DNA of 64,000 nt from Paludibacter sp. (GTDB lineage: Bacteria; Bacteroidota; Bacteroidia; Bacteroidales; Paludibacteraceae), in assembly GCA_031292575.1 (NCBI GenBank), contig JARLGX010000037.1, forward strand, positions 1-64,000, read 5' to 3'. Below, piece by piece: positions 36,623 to 46,753 of the stretch (position 1 is its first letter; each line of letters begins with the position of its first letter). A program made the position numbers and the translations under genes. A model generated the notes under the pieces. It saw only the letters and a list, made by a program, of their open reading frames with translations. It searched no databases and was not told the origin of the DNA.

Positions 36623-37670
36623 CTCAACGAACATTCAATGGCTTGATACACTCCGTGCATTAGCCATGCTTGGTGTAATTTTCATTCATATTTCCAGTCC
36701 GTTAGTTAATATGACTTACTGGGAAAATATGCCGTTTTGGTGGATTGGAAACGTGGTTGACAGTGGTGTGCGTTTCGCCGTTCCTCTATTTTTGATGCTC
36801 AGTGGAGCTACTTTGCTGAACAAGGACTATAAACCGGGTGAGTTTTATAAAAAAAGATTTACGCGGGTTTTGATTCCATTTATGTTTTGGATAGTGGTTT
36901 ATTGGATTTACAGATGGGTAACGCTAACTCCCAAAATGCAACCTCACGACATTTACACTGGATTGAAATGGGCGGGCAATTTGTTTCTAAAAGAAGGAGT
37001 TTCGAAGCATTTCTGGTATATTTACATGATTTTGGTTATTTATTTGTTTGTCCCGTTTTTGGGAACAGGATTACGCAAATTAAACATGTCAGCCGTGTTT
37101 GTCATTTTGCTATTCTGGATAACGCTTGCTTTTATGTGCAAATCCATTCCAATGAATATGTATAATTGGTCAGGAAATTATGGAAGTAAGTTGTTTGGTT
37201 ATTTTATATATTCGGGTTATTTGGTATTGGGCTATTACCTGGTTAAACTACCGGCATATTCGTCTAAAATCAGATTTCTGGCAGCTGCAATTTTCATTTT
37301 GAGTATAATTGTTTCGGCGGTTTCAACTTATTTTTTCAGTCTGAATGCTCATAAGCTCAACTTGAGTATATATGGTTATTTGTCGATAAATACCATTATT
37401 CAGTCAATCGCACTTTTTATGTGGATAAAGGATTCAAGTTTCAACAACAACTATCTCGCATGGATTATTAAAACGATAAGCAATTATAGTTACGGCATAT
37501 ACCTGGTACATATTATAATAATCAGTATTCTGTTTGACAATGGCATTTATTGGAAAACTGCAAACCCATTGGTTTCATTGCCATTGATAGTTTTAATGGT
37601 TTTTGTATGCTCATTTGGAATTATATTTGTGCTAAGAAAAATGCCTGGTGGAAAATATATTGCGGGATAA
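36612..37670 (+). CDS. Acyltransferase-3 family integral membrane protein
   Basis: A 352-aa membrane protein of the acyltransferase-3 (OafA/WecH-like) family, which O-acetylates surface polysaccharides or other sugars. It has about ten helices. The N-terminal motif [20 protein letters not shown] includes the conserved His near residue 27 that these enzymes need. [17 protein letters not shown] supplies the conserved Arg segment, and the C-terminal [17 protein letters not shown] completes the signature. It overlaps ispD by 11 nt and recG begins 6 nt later. Its acceptor is unknown; the operon partners do not point to one. Confidence 0.88.
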   Translation: MASNSTNIQWLDTLRALAMLGVIFIHISSPLVNMTYWENMPFWWIGNVVDSGVRFAVPLFLMLSGATLLNKDYKPGEFYKKRFTRVLIPFMFWIVVYWIYRWVTLTPKMQPHDIYTGLKWAGNLFLKEGVSKHFWYIYMILVIYLFVPFLGTGLRKLNMSAVFVILLFWITLAFMCKSIPMNMYNWSGNYGSKLFGYFIYSGYLVLGYYLVKLPAYSSKIRFLAAAIFILSIIVSAVSTYFFSLNAHKLNLSIYGYLSINTIIQSIALFMWIKDSSFNNNYLAWIIKTISNYSYGIYLVHIIIISILFDNGIYWKTANPLVSLPLIVLMVFVCSFGIIFVLRKMPGGKYIAG

Positions 37671-37676
37671 TATAAA

Positions 37677-39773
37677 ATGGATCTATCGAATCAAGACATA
37701 AAGTTTCTGCCCGGTGTAGGACCGAAAAAGGCGGATTTGCTCAACAAGGAGCTCGGCATACGTAGTGCTGAGGATTTGTTGCGGCATTATCCCTACAAAT
37801 ATGTGGATAGGAGTCGGTTTTACTATCTGCACGAGATTTCGGAAGACATGCCGTTCATTCAGGTAAAAGGGCAGATTATTCGCTTTGAAAAAGTGGGCGA
37901 AGGGCATACACAAAGGCTGACAGCTATTTTTACCGACGGGCGGGAAACCATTGAGCTGGTTTGGTTTAAAGGCGTGAAATATGTAATTGACAAATACAAA
38001 ACCGGCATTCAATACGTTGTTTTTGGCAAGCCGTCGGCATTCAACGGACGGTTTAATATCGTTCATCCCGAAATCGAACTTGCTTCGCAACTACCGCCAC
38101 CCGAGCAAATGGGATTACAGCCTTTTTATAACACATCGGAAAAAATGAAGAGCAGCTTTCTGAATTCCAAAACCATTCAGAAAATCATTTTTCCACTTAT
38201 TCAAAATATCAAAATAGGTATTCCCGAAACACTTCCGGCTTATTTGTTGAAAAGGTTTGCGCTCTTCAATCTAACCGAATCATTGGTCAATATCCATTTT
38301 CCCAAAAATGCTGATGTACTCAACAAAGCACGACAACGGCTGAAATTTGAGGAATTATTTTATATTCAACTGAATATTTTGCAGCAAACCAAGTGGCGCG
38401 ATCAGCATTTCAAGGGATTTGTTTTTGGTCAAATCGGGCATTACTTCAATACCTTTTTCAAAGATTTTCTTCCATTTGAACTTACAGGAGCTCAAAAACG
38501 CGTTTTGCGCGAAATCCGCATCGATGTGGCTTCGGGACGACAAATGAACCGCTTGCTGCAAGGTGATGTGGGCAGCGGGAAAACATTGGTAGCATTAATG
38601 GCCATGTTAATGGCTATTGATAACGGTTTTCAGGCTTGTATCATGGCTCCAACGGAGATTCTGGCAACTCAGCATTTTGCCAGCCTGAATGAATTTTTGG
38701 GCAATCTGGGTGTAAATGTAGCTTTGCTTACCGGCTCTACACGCCCAAAAGCCCGCATTGTTTTGCACGAGCAACTTCGAAGTGGCGAGCTGAATATCCT
38801 GATTGGTACACATGCAGTGATTGAAGATACTGTTCAATTCAAAAACCTGGGTTTGGTGGTTATCGACGAGCAGCACCGCTTTGGCGTGGAACAACGTGCC
38901 CGACTTTGGCGAAAAAATATACAACCGCCACATATTCTGGTAATGACCGCCACACCTATTCCACGCACATTGGCGATGACACTTTATGGCGACCTGAGCA
39001 TTTCGGTGATCGACGAGCTTCCTCCGGGACGAAAACCAATTCAGACTTATCATTATTATGAGAATAAGCGACAGGGATTGAACGGGTTTATAGCCAAACA
39101 AGTGGAAGCCGGACGACAGATTTATATTGTTTATCCGCTCATTCAGGAATCGGAAAAAGTAGATTTGCAAAATCTCGAATCGGGCTATGAATACATCCGC
39201 GAAACCTTTCCCAACTACAAAGTGAGCATGGTTCACGGCAAGCTGAAAGCAGCTGAAAAAGAACATCAGATGCAGAAATTTGTGAAAGGAGAAACGCAAA
39301 TTCTGGTTGCCACTACAGTAATTGAAGTTGGCGTAAATGTACCAAACGCTTCGGTTATGGTAATTGAAAGCGCACAACGCTTTGGGTTGTCACAGCTCCA
39401 TCAGTTGCGCGGACGGGTTGGGCGTGGTGCCGAGCAGTCGTTTTGTATTTTGCTCACCGGCTATAAACTTGGAACTGACACTCGTAAACGCATGGAAATC
39501 ATGGTACGAACAAACGATGGGTTTGAAATTTCGGAAGCTGATTTAAAACTTCGCGGTCCCGGCGATTTGGAAGGAACACAGCAGAGCGGACTACCTTTTG
39601 ATCTGAAAATTGCCAATTTGGCTCTGGATGGCAAGATGCTTGAAATAGCCAGAAATGCAGCAATTGAGATTTTGGATGACGACCCACAACTTGAAAAAAC
39701 AGAAAACAAAGTTATGGCTTCGCAATTACGCAAAATGAAAACAAATACCTTAAATTGGGGTTCAATTAGTTAA
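37677..39773 (+). CDS. recG: ATP-dependent DNA helicase RecG
   Basis: Branch-migrating helicase that remodels stalled forks and Holliday junctions. It is full length at 698 aa. The N-terminal wedge/OB-fold domain starts with FLPGVGPKKADLLNKELGI and DLLRHYPYKYVDRS. The helicase core has Walker A GDVGSGKT at ~296-303, motif II DEQH at ~397-400 (IDEQHRFGVEQRARLW), MTATPIPRTLA (motif III) and IEVGVNVPNASVMVIE followed by QLRGRVGRG (motif VI). The C-terminus has the wedge-contacting EADLKLRGPGDLEGTQQSG. It is the third gene after ispD and the acyltransferase. Confidence 0.97.
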   Translation: MDLSNQDIKFLPGVGPKKADLLNKELGIRSAEDLLRHYPYKYVDRSRFYYLHEISEDMPFIQVKGQIIRFEKVGEGHTQRLTAIFTDGRETIELVWFKGVKYVIDKYKTGIQYVVFGKPSAFNGRFNIVHPEIELASQLPPPEQMGLQPFYNTSEKMKSSFLNSKTIQKIIFPLIQNIKIGIPETLPAYLLKRFALFNLTESLVNIHFPKNADVLNKARQRLKFEELFYIQLNILQQTKWRDQHFKGFVFGQIGHYFNTFFKDFLPFELTGAQKRVLREIRIDVASGRQMNRLLQGDVGSGKTLVALMAMLMAIDNGFQACIMAPTEILATQHFASLNEFLGNLGVNVALLTGSTRPKARIVLHEQLRSGELNILIGTHAVIEDTVQFKNLGLVVIDEQHRFGVEQRARLWRKNIQPPHILVMTATPIPRTLAMTLYGDLSISVIDELPPGRKPIQTYHYYENKRQGLNGFIAKQVEAGRQIYIVYPLIQESEKVDLQNLESGYEYIRETFPNYKVSMVHGKLKAAEKEHQMQKFVKGETQILVATTVIEVGVNVPNASVMVIESAQRFGLSQLHQLRGRVGRGAEQSFCILLTGYKLGTDTRKRMEIMVRTNDGFEISEADLKLRGPGDLEGTQQSGLPFDLKIANLALDGKMLEIARNAAIEILDDDPQLEKTENKVMASQLRKMKTNTLNWGSIS

Positions 39774-39788
39774 GAAAATAGAATTTCT

Positions 39789-39819
39789 TTTGATTACAAG
39801 CGTCATTTCTTTATTTTTG
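39789..39819 (+). promoter_or_regulatory. ndk promoter (-33 TTTG, -7 TATTTTTG)
   Basis: TTTG at 39789-39792 and TATTTTTG at 39812-39819 are separated by 19 nt, matching the consensus. The ndk ATG is 43 nt downstream of the -7 box. Confidence 0.7.
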
Positions 39820-39861
39820 GACAACTTTAAATCAGTTACTCATACTAATAATTATAATTAA

Positions 39862-40326
39862 ATGGAAAAAACACTTGTAATAATCAAACCCGGAGCAATT
39901 CAACGGGGATTAATTGGTGAAGTAGTTAGACGTTTTGAACAAAAAGGATTACAAATTTGTGGCCTGAAAATGATTCAACTAACCGACGAAATTTTGATTG
40001 AACATTATGCACATATTGCTGACAAACCCTTTTTCCCACGCGTAAAAGCAGCCATGCAAGCCTGTCCGGTAATTGTTTGTTGCCTTAAAGGAATGGATGC
40101 TGTGCACGTTGTACATATTTTGGCCGGAGCCACTAATGGCCGCGAAGCTGCTATGGGAACCATGCGTGGTGATTACAGCATGAGTGTTCAATGGAATATT
40201 ATACATACCTCCGACTCCATAAAAACTGCTGACGATGAATTGGCTCGCTTTTTTAAACCCGAAGAAATCTTTGAATACAAACAATCTTATCTTGAATTTA
40301 TCTATTCGGAAGATGAAATTGTATAG
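39862..40326 (+). CDS. ndk: Nucleoside diphosphate kinase
   Basis: Balances NTP and dNTP pools by phosphate transfer through a phosphohistidine. The protein is 154 aa, with the family start EKTLVIIKPGAIQRGLIGEV. The active-site His is His115 in QWNIIHTSDS, where many relatives have NxxHGSDS. ATNGREAAMGTMRGDYSM corresponds to the conserved nucleotide-binding ATDPxxAxPGTIRGDF segment, with the Bacteroidota-style spelling. It is followed 44 nt later by an M23 peptidase gene and may be co-transcribed with it. Confidence 0.97.
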   Translation: MEKTLVIIKPGAIQRGLIGEVVRRFEQKGLQICGLKMIQLTDEILIEHYAHIADKPFFPRVKAAMQACPVIVCCLKGMDAVHVVHILAGATNGREAAMGTMRGDYSMSVQWNIIHTSDSIKTADDELARFFKPEEIFEYKQSYLEFIYSEDEIV

Positions 40327-40370
40327 CCAATAAATACTCAAATTACAAACATTAGTCAAGAAAATAATTC

Positions 40371-41234
40371 ATGTTCATTTTCTCAAAAAGAAACTTTTTA
40401 ATCTTAACCTTCTTCATCTCTATTTGGGGTGCAAATGCACAACAGACAAATTTTTCCCTTATTCCTAAAAAAGATACTGTCAATGTCTATCGCGAAATGC
40501 TGAACGATGAGTCGGATGATTTGATGGAAAATCATCCTGCAGATGACATATACAATGATATGTGGACCAGTGACCATGTGAATCCCTACAAAATTCCCAT
40601 CGACAGCATGCCCGACTCAGTAAAGATTGACTGTTCGCATTTTTATGTTCCTGTACATGGTGTTGTAACTTCCTTATTTGGTCCCCGTCGCTACAGGTTT
40701 CATTATGGAATTGACTTGCGGCTGAAAGTTGGAGATTCTGTTCGTAGTGCTTTTTCGGGGAAAGTCAGGCTTATTAATTACGAAGCCCGTGGATATGGAA
40801 ATTATATTGTAATTCGTCACGACAACGGACTTGAAACTGTTTATGGACATCTTTCTGCTGTTCTAGTTACCCTGAATCAGGATGTAAAAGGAGGTCAACT
40901 AATTGCTTATGGGGGCAATACAGGTCACTCCACAGGACCACATTTGCATTTCGAAACCCGCTATATTGGCAATGCTATAAATCCAGCACATATCATAGAC
41001 TTCAACACGGGACACGTTATTGCGAAAACTTATTTGCTTACAAAAAAAAATGCGTTCTATTACCAACATGAAGTTAAGATATTACAAGCTGCAAAATATT
41101 ATAAAGTTCGGAAACACGATACATTGGGACGAATTGCCATCAGAAATGGAACAAGCGTAAAAACATTGTGCCGCCTGAACAGAATTAAAGCTAAGACCCG
41201 CTTAAAACCGGGACAGCGCATCCGTGTGAGATAA
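40371..41234 (+). CDS. M23-family peptidase with a C-terminal LysM domain
   Basis: A 287-aa exported cell-wall hydrolase-like protein. A signal peptide ends at GANAQ (~24). The lysostaphin-type M23 domain (~95-210) has His111 and Asp115 in RFHYGIDLRL and His191-x-His193 in STGPHLHFETR, so the zinc site and catalytic His look intact. The end (~241-287) is a LysM repeat (YKVRKHDTLGRIAIRNG...LCRLNRIK...LKPGQRIRV), which binds glycan chains. It is therefore probably an active endopeptidase acting on peptidoglycan in the periplasm during growth or division. Many M23/LysM proteins of this layout are instead activators of amidases. Confidence 0.93.
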   Translation: MFIFSKRNFLILTFFISIWGANAQQTNFSLIPKKDTVNVYREMLNDESDDLMENHPADDIYNDMWTSDHVNPYKIPIDSMPDSVKIDCSHFYVPVHGVVTSLFGPRRYRFHYGIDLRLKVGDSVRSAFSGKVRLINYEARGYGNYIVIRHDNGLETVYGHLSAVLVTLNQDVKGGQLIAYGGNTGHSTGPHLHFETRYIGNAINPAHIIDFNTGHVIAKTYLLTKKNAFYYQHEVKILQAAKYYKVRKHDTLGRIAIRNGTSVKTLCRLNRIKAKTRLKPGQRIRVR

Positions 41235-41276
41235 ACACCCTGCACAATAAATCTTATTTATTTTAATCTTTTTCAT

Positions 41277-42110
41277 ATGATTTCAATAACTACGGCTATT
41301 TATAATCAATTGGATATGAATAAGCTTTTTTGGAGCTATTTAAAAAAATATACCGACTCAAACTTTGAATTAATAATCATTGATAATCATTCAACTGATG
41401 GGAGTCGCGAATTTTTTGAATCACTATCCAACGAAAACGTAATTATAATTTCAAATAATGAAAATTATTCGTACCCACATTGTCAAAATCAGGGAATTAG
41501 AATTGCAAAATATGAATATTTGGTTTTTCTGAACAATGATCTTTTAGTTTCACCACATTGGGATAGCAGAATGCTTCAGGTTTTAGGGAAAGACAACCAG
41601 GATGTGGTAAGCTTTGGAACCAACGACAGGTTAGTAAATAGAACAACTTCTAAAAAAATTCAGAAACGCTGGAAACGCATTAAATATCCGATAATTACAA
41701 TATTTGGACAACGAACTTTTAGTTTGAAATTGATGACATTTTTGTGTTATGGTAATTGGGAAAAGTTCACAGATAGAATTTTTTCAACTTACGGGCTAAC
41801 TTTAACCGAAGGTTTTTCTGGTTCGGCAATAGCAATGAACAGAGCAGCGATAGAAAAAATTGGCGAATGGGATATAACGCAACAAGGAGCTGATTTTGAT
41901 ATTTTCTACCGAACTTGCAACCGGAGCGAAACCAATGGAGATATAAAGCCTTTGGCTGTCATAAACGGGGTTTTCATGCATCATTTCAGACGATTAACTC
42001 TCTACAATAAATATCCACCGTTTGCAGACGCAGCTAATTTACGTTCAATTCAAGAAAAATGGGGGAACGAAAAACTTTCTAGATGGTTGAAAATAGTGAA
42101 TTTCGAGTAA
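41277..42110 (+). CDS. GT2-family glycosyltransferase
   Basis: A 277-aa inverting GT-A glycosyltransferase of family 2. The N-terminus MISITTAIYNQLDMNKLFW is the nucleotide-binding start, the substrate-binding aspartates are in ELIIIDNHSTDGSREF, and the DxD-like metal site is the FLNNDLLVSP segment. No transmembrane helix is obvious. The closest overall style is rhamnosyl- or glucosyl-transferases of O-antigen pathways (NNxNY.YPHCQNQGIRIAKYEYLVFLNND), but no sugar can be named. It begins 42 nt after the M23 gene and ends at a strong bidirectional terminator. Its neighbours do not form a glycan cluster. Confidence 0.85.
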   Translation: MISITTAIYNQLDMNKLFWSYLKKYTDSNFELIIIDNHSTDGSREFFESLSNENVIIISNNENYSYPHCQNQGIRIAKYEYLVFLNNDLLVSPHWDSRMLQVLGKDNQDVVSFGTNDRLVNRTTSKKIQKRWKRIKYPIITIFGQRTFSLKLMTFLCYGNWEKFTDRIFSTYGLTLTEGFSGSAIAMNRAAIEKIGEWDITQQGADFDIFYRTCNRSETNGDIKPLAVINGVFMHHFRRLTLYNKYPPFADAANLRSIQEKWGNEKLSRWLKIVNFE

Positions 42111-42129
42111 CAGTTACCAGAATTTAATT

Positions 42130-42175
42130 ACACAACAAAGCCACTTTCAACTCAATGAAAGTGGCTTTGTTGTGT
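42130..42175. terminator. Bidirectional terminator between the GT2 gene and ahcY
   Basis: A perfect 20-bp stem (42130-42149 with 42156-42175) around a 6-nt loop, between convergent genes. Confidence 0.9.
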
Positions 42176-42192
42176 AAGAATTATCAAAAAAA

Positions 42193-43614
42193 TTAATACC
42201 TGTAATGCTCAGGTTTGTATGGTCCACTTGCTTCTACACTTATGTATGCAGCTTGTTCGGGAGTAAGAACCGTTAGTTTTACACCTAATTGTTCCAAGTG
42301 CAAACGTGCAACTTCTTCGTCCAAGTGCTTTGGCAAACGATACACATCGACAGGATAATCTTTGGTAAATAATTCAATTTGTGCCAACGTTTGGTTGGTA
42401 AACGAATTACTCATTACAAAGGAAGGATGACCTGTGGCACAACCTAAATTCACCAAACGTCCATCAGCTAAAAGTAAGATGCTGTGTCCATCAGGGAAAA
42501 TATATTTGTCAACCTGAGGTTTAATATTTACCAATTCCACGCCCTGATATTTCTTGAGTTTTTCAACTTGAATTTCATTATCGAAATGACCAATATTACA
42601 AACAATGGCACCATCTTTCATTTTTTCCATGTGCTCAATACGGATTATATCTTTGTTTCCGGTGGTAGTAACATATATATTTCCTTCAGCCAAAGCATCT
42701 TCCACGGTTGTAACTTTGAAACCTTCCATCGAAGCTTGCAATGCGCATATCGGGTCAATTTCTGTAACTATTACACGAGCCCCGTAAGCCAACATTGATT
42801 TGGCACAACCTTTTCCTACATCGCCATAACCGCAAACTACAACTACTTTTCCGGCAAGCATAATGTCGGTAGCACGTTTAATTCCGTCGGCCAACGATTC
42901 GCGACAACCGTACAAATTATCAAATTTCGACTTTGTAACCGAATCATTTACATTAAAAGCTGGAAACAATAACGAACCTTCTTCCAACATTTGATACAAA
43001 CGATGAACGCCGGTTGTGGTTTCTTCCGACACTCCACGAATTTCCGGAATCATGCGTGACCAAATACCATTTTCTTCTTTCAAAACATCTTTCAATATGG
43101 CGTATAATAAACGTTCATCATCACCATCAGCTTGTTTGTCAAGAACTTTGGCATCTTTTTCGGCAGCTCCGCCTATATGAATCATCATGGTTGCATCGCC
43201 ACCGTCATCAACAATTACATTTGGTCCTTTATGACCGTCGAAAGTCAACGCCTGAAGCGTACACCACCAATATTCCTCCAAAGTTTCACCTTTCCATGCA
43301 AAAACAGGAACACCCGAAGCAGCAATAGCGGCAGCAGCATGATCTTGAGTAGAATAGATATTACAACTGCACCAACGAACTTCGGCTCCAAGTTCGACCA
43401 ACGTTTCAATTAATACTGCTGTTTGAATGGTCATGTGAAGTGAACCTGTAATCCGGGCACCCCTGAGAGGCTTTTTTGTGCCATGTTTAGCACGTAATGA
43501 CATTAAACCAGGCATTTCCTTTTCGGCTAATTCAATCTCTTTGCGGCCAAAATCGGCAAGCTTCATGTCTGCCACTTTATAAGGCAAACTACTGAATAAT
43601 TTAGTTGTGTCCAT
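42193..43614 (-). CDS. ahcY: Adenosylhomocysteinase (S-adenosyl-L-homocysteine hydrolase)
   Basis: NAD+-dependent cytosolic enzyme that splits S-adenosylhomocysteine into adenosine and homocysteine, relieving product inhibition of methyltransferases and supplying substrate to MetH. The protein is 473 aa, the long bacterial/plant form with an insert. Diagnostic are [18 protein letters not shown], the substrate part [17 protein letters not shown], the Rossmann motif [17 protein letters not shown] at ~259-268, and the C-terminal YKPEHYRY with the NAD-contacting Lys and Tyr. A TACCTTTG -7 box (43663-43656) lies 42 nt upstream. It is transcribed alone. Confidence 0.98.
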   Translation of the reverse strand: MDTTKLFSSLPYKVADMKLADFGRKEIELAEKEMPGLMSLRAKHGTKKPLRGARITGSLHMTIQTAVLIETLVELGAEVRWCSCNIYSTQDHAAAAIAASGVPVFAWKGETLEEYWWCTLQALTFDGHKGPNVIVDDGGDATMMIHIGGAAEKDAKVLDKQADGDDERLLYAILKDVLKEENGIWSRMIPEIRGVSEETTTGVHRLYQMLEEGSLLFPAFNVNDSVTKSKFDNLYGCRESLADGIKRATDIMLAGKVVVVCGYGDVGKGCAKSMLAYGARVIVTEIDPICALQASMEGFKVTTVEDALAEGNIYVTTTGNKDIIRIEHMEKMKDGAIVCNIGHFDNEIQVEKLKKYQGVELVNIKPQVDKYIFPDGHSILLLADGRLVNLGCATGHPSFVMSNSFTNQTLAQIELFTKDYPVDVYRLPKHLDEEVARLHLEQLGVKLTVLTPEQAAYISVEASGPYKPEHYRY

Positions 43615-43655
43615 TATTTTTTATGTGTTAGTTTTTTATTTTCAAAATCGGAATG

Positions 43656-43663
43656 CAAAGGTA
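43656..43663 (-). promoter_or_regulatory. ahcY promoter, -7 box
   Basis: Minus-strand TACCTTTG fits TAnnTTTG. It lies ~20 nt from the divergent TatD-family -7 box. Confidence 0.45.
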
Positions 43664-43684
43664 CTAATTTTCAGCGGAAATATT

Positions 43685-43692
43685 TATCTTTG
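43685..43692 (+). promoter_or_regulatory. -7 box of the TatD-family gene
   Basis: TATCTTTG, 28 nt upstream of the ATG at 43720. Confidence 0.45.
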
Positions 43693-43719
43693 TAAATAAT
43701 AGATATTTATTTTTGTAAT

Positions 43720-44361
43720 ATGTTCGTTGACATTCACACACATAAATCTTCTAATTCTGTATATCCCGCAATCCGGAATCTGACTTTTGTCGAAGCCGAA
43801 AATCTTTTTTTGTCTAATGAAAAAGGACTTTTTTCGGCAGGCTTTCATCCATGGCACGCCGATGAATTTTCAGCAAATTCATTCTCAAATTTAGAAAAAT
43901 GGGTAAATGACAATAGATTTGTAGCTATTGGTGAATGTGGGCTTGATAAAAACAGTCAGGTATCACTTGAAAAGCAAATCCTGGTTTTTGAAAAACAAAT
44001 TTCACTTTCCGAGGAAGTACAAAAGCCATTAATAATACATTGCGTTGGATGTTTCAATGAACTTTTGAAATTGAAAAAGGAACATAATCCACATCAGCGT
44101 TGGATTATTCATGGCTTTCGTGGAAAACCTGAACTGGCCAATCAAATACTTAATTCCGGTTGTTCACTTTCGTTCGGAGAACATTTCAATACCGAAAGCG
44201 TATTCATTACTCCATTGGATAAATTATTTATTGAAACAGATGAAAGTTCTATGCCAATAAATGAAATCTTCAACCTAATTTCAAAAATCAAAGGTTGTAA
44301 TACTGAAGCATTATATGCCGGTGAAACCTTAATAAAGTCCTTTTCAATTGTTTCAAAATGA
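43720..44361 (+). CDS. Short TatD-family metal-dependent hydrolase
   Basis: A 213-aa member of the TatD amidohydrolase family, shorter than the usual ~260 aa. TatD proteins are Mg2+-dependent DNases or deoxyribonuclease-like hydrolases in the cytoplasm. The metal ligands are MFVDIHTH at the N-terminus, GFHPWHADE, then AIGECGLDK (Glu) and PLIIHCVGCFNELL (His), with WIIHGFRGKP providing another His and LFIETDESSMP the Asp. The order is complete, so the protein should be active despite the shortness. It has its own promoter, and the downstream protease gene has another. Confidence 0.85.
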   Translation: MFVDIHTHKSSNSVYPAIRNLTFVEAENLFLSNEKGLFSAGFHPWHADEFSANSFSNLEKWVNDNRFVAIGECGLDKNSQVSLEKQILVFEKQISLSEEVQKPLIIHCVGCFNELLKLKKEHNPHQRWIIHGFRGKPELANQILNSGCSLSFGEHFNTESVFITPLDKLFIETDESSMPINEIFNLISKIKGCNTEALYAGETLIKSFSIVSK

Positions 44362-44433
44362 ATTTGATAGTTAAAAGTATAATCCTTTCTATTTATAAAT
44401 TTTAAAGCAAGTATGCTCCCTATGTTTTTTTTG

Positions 44434-44441
44434 TATCTTTG
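44434..44441 (+). promoter_or_regulatory. -7 box of the C-terminal processing protease gene
   Basis: TATCTTTG, 25 nt before the chosen start at 44467. Confidence 0.5.
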
Positions 44442-44466
44442 TCATCCGTTTAAAATTAACATAGAC

Positions 44467-46053
44467 ATGAAAAAAATAATTTTTTCTCTCCTTCTTTTCA
44501 TAATTACAACTCCTGCTATTTTTGCTCAAGGGTTCTCTTCATTCCAACAACGTAAACTGACGAATGCACTTACTGCTATTTCAGAATTATATGTTGACAG
44601 TATAAATGACAAAAAAATTGTTGAAAGCACTCTCGAAAACATTCTAAAAGAATTAGATCCTCATTCAGTATATATACCAAAAGAAGAAATTGAACGCGTC
44701 AATGAACCGCTCGAAGGCAGCTTTGAGGGCGTTGGTATTCAGTTTCAATTGATGGAAGATACACTTTTAGTAGTTCAAACCGTATCAGGCTGTCCTGCCG
44801 AAAAGGTAGGCGTTTTGCCGGGCGATCGCATTATTTACATCAATAATGAATTAATTGCAGGTGTAAAAATGCAGAATTCTGATATTTTTAAGCGGCTAAG
44901 AGGTCCGAAAGGCACCGAAGTTACAGTAAAAATTAAGCGTGTAGGCAAAAAAGGGCTGCTCGAATTTAAAATTATCCGTGATAAAATTCCGCTTTACAGT
45001 GTAGATGCAACTTACATGATTGGAAAAGATATTGGATATATTAAAATAAGTAATTTTGGAGCCAATACGGTTCAGGAATTTGAGAAAGCATTAACTATTT
45101 TGCAAAAAAAAGGAATGAAAAAGCTAATTCTTAGCTTGCAAGGTAATGGCGGCGGTTATCTGAATGCTGCCACCGGTATGGCTGATGAATTTCTTCCAGC
45201 TAATAAATTAATTGTTTATACACAAGGACTTAATCAACCAAAATCGATTGAAGAGTCAACTGCAAAAGGTGATTTTGAAACAGGAAAACTAATTGTACTG
45301 GTTGATGAATATTCAGCTTCAGCCAGCGAAATTCTTTCGGGAGCTTTACAAGATTGGGATCGGGCTATTATCGTTGGGCGACGTACATTTGGAAAAGGAT
45401 TGGTTCAACGCCAGTTTCCGTTGATTGATGGTTCTATGTTGCGACTGACGGTTGCCCGGTATTACACTCCTACAGGACGTTGTATTCAAAAATCCTACAA
45501 AGGCGGTTACGACAAATATGAAATGGATATTGTAAATCGTTTCAAAAAAGGAGAACTTTTACATGCCGATAGTATTCATTTTCCAGACTCGCTACGGTAT
45601 CAAACACTTAATCTGAAACGTACAGTTTATGGTGGTGGTGGTATTATGCCCGATATCTTTGTCCCTTTAGATACAACACGCTTTACTGATTTTCACCGAA
45701 AAATTGTTGCAAGCGGCATTGTGAATAAAGTTTGCGTTCAATATATCGATAAAAATCGAGCAGAATTGAAAAAGAGATACCCGTCGTTCGAGAAATTCAA
45801 GAAGGAATATGAAGTGGATGATGAATTTTTAAATCAATTGCTGACTGCCGCAAAAAATGAAAAAATAAAAGTAGACTCAGCTCAATATGCAATTTCAAAG
45901 CCGCTTATTAAGCTTCAATTGAAAGCTTTAGTGGCTCGCGATTTATGGGACATGAATGAGTATTACCAGATAATGGATGTAGATAATGAATCTTTACAAA
46001 AGGCGATTGAGATTTTTGAGACACCTGGAGCTTACGAGAAGATATTAAAATAA
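44467..46053 (+). CDS. C-terminal processing protease (S41, PDZ-containing)
   Basis: A 528-aa periplasmic tail-specific protease that trims or degrades exported proteins from their C-termini. I start at 44467, where MKKIIFSLLLFIITTPAIFA forms a signal peptide; an upstream ATG (44413) would precede the -7 box. A PDZ domain lies at ~85-165 (EGSFEGVGIQFQLMED, ..GVLPGDRIIYIN). The catalytic Ser285 is in EYSASASEIL and the general base Lys310 in TFGKGLVQRQ, 25 residues apart as in E. coli Prc. The C-terminal ~150 residues are a helical extension. It is followed by a hairpin at 46075-46109. Confidence 0.95.
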   Translation: MKKIIFSLLLFIITTPAIFAQGFSSFQQRKLTNALTAISELYVDSINDKKIVESTLENILKELDPHSVYIPKEEIERVNEPLEGSFEGVGIQFQLMEDTLLVVQTVSGCPAEKVGVLPGDRIIYINNELIAGVKMQNSDIFKRLRGPKGTEVTVKIKRVGKKGLLEFKIIRDKIPLYSVDATYMIGKDIGYIKISNFGANTVQEFEKALTILQKKGMKKLILSLQGNGGGYLNAATGMADEFLPANKLIVYTQGLNQPKSIEESTAKGDFETGKLIVLVDEYSASASEILSGALQDWDRAIIVGRRTFGKGLVQRQFPLIDGSMLRLTVARYYTPTGRCIQKSYKGGYDKYEMDIVNRFKKGELLHADSIHFPDSLRYQTLNLKRTVYGGGGIMPDIFVPLDTTRFTDFHRKIVASGIVNKVCVQYIDKNRAELKKRYPSFEKFKKEYEVDDEFLNQLLTAAKNEKIKVDSAQYAISKPLIKLQLKALVARDLWDMNEYYQIMDVDNESLQKAIEIFETPGAYEKILK

Positions 46054-46074
46054 TAGAAGTAATTACGATGCGGT

Positions 46075-46109
46075 CAACTTTTCCTGAGTTTTAAACTTTG
46101 GAAAAGTTG
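46075..46109 (+). terminator. Hairpin terminator after the protease gene
   Basis: CAACTTTTCC and GGAAAAGTTG form a perfect 10-bp stem with a 15-nt loop, followed by a T-containing tail. It lies 22 nt past the stop and 20 nt before pnuC. Confidence 0.65.
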
Positions 46110-46128
46110 TCTGTTTTAAACCCAACCC

Positions 46129-46731
46129 ATGAGTACAATTTTTTCGTACACAATAACTCACTGGATAGAAATTGTTGGAGCTATTCTTAGCCTGATTTAT
46201 TTAGATTTATCCATCAAAGAAAAAGTAAGTTTATGGTTTTTTGGTATTATATCATCGGTATTTTATATCGTAATATTTTTCCAAACGAAGTTTTACGCGG
46301 ACATGAGTTTGCAGTTTTATTACGTTATTATAAGCATTTATGGCTGGATAAACTGGAAACGAGGAGAGCAGGAAAAAGGGAAGGAGTTACCCACAACCCG
46401 CATGTCGAAAAAATTATTTGTGAGCCTCATTATTGCCACCGTTTTAATTTACTTCATTTATTATCTGATATTGAGTAAATTTACCGATTCCACTATTCCC
46501 AAGGCAGATTCGTTGGTTGGTGCGCTAAGCATTGTTGGTACATGGATGTTAGCCCGTAAATTAATCGAAAACTGGTTGGTTTGGATTGTAGCAGATGCAC
46601 TTTGTATCGGACTTTACCTTTACAAAGGACTTTTCCCCACGGCTATTCTCTTCGTGATTTACACTATAATGGCTGTAGTTGGATATTTTCAATGGAAGAA
46701 AACTATGGAAAAGCATACACAACAGAAATAG
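46129..46731 (+). CDS. pnuC: PnuC-type nicotinamide riboside transporter
   Basis: A 200-aa membrane protein of the PnuC family, which moves nicotinamide riboside into the cell by facilitated diffusion, driven by phosphorylation inside. It has seven or so hydrophobic helices. Family features are WIEIVGAILSLIYLDLSIKE at the N-terminus, YADMSLQFYYVIISIYGWINW and WLVWIVADALCIGLYLYKG, with the conserved W, Q/N and aromatic residues that line the substrate site. It precedes a NadR-like kinase by 0.8 kb, which fits nicotinamide riboside rather than thiamine as substrate. Its 3' end faces a convergent PAP2 gene 22 nt away. Confidence 0.88.
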   Translation: MSTIFSYTITHWIEIVGAILSLIYLDLSIKEKVSLWFFGIISSVFYIVIFFQTKFYADMSLQFYYVIISIYGWINWKRGEQEKGKELPTTRMSKKLFVSLIIATVLIYFIYYLILSKFTDSTIPKADSLVGALSIVGTWMLARKLIENWLVWIVADALCIGLYLYKGLFPTAILFVIYTIMAVVGYFQWKKTMEKHTQQK

Positions 46732-46753
46732 AAGAACTATCTCACTTTCTATT

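Noticed and set aside
38607-39377. A 256-residue open frame on the minus strand inside recG
   Set aside because: It lies wholly antisense to a complete recG with all helicase motifs and its peptide has the His/Tyr/Phe-rich look of a shadow frame.
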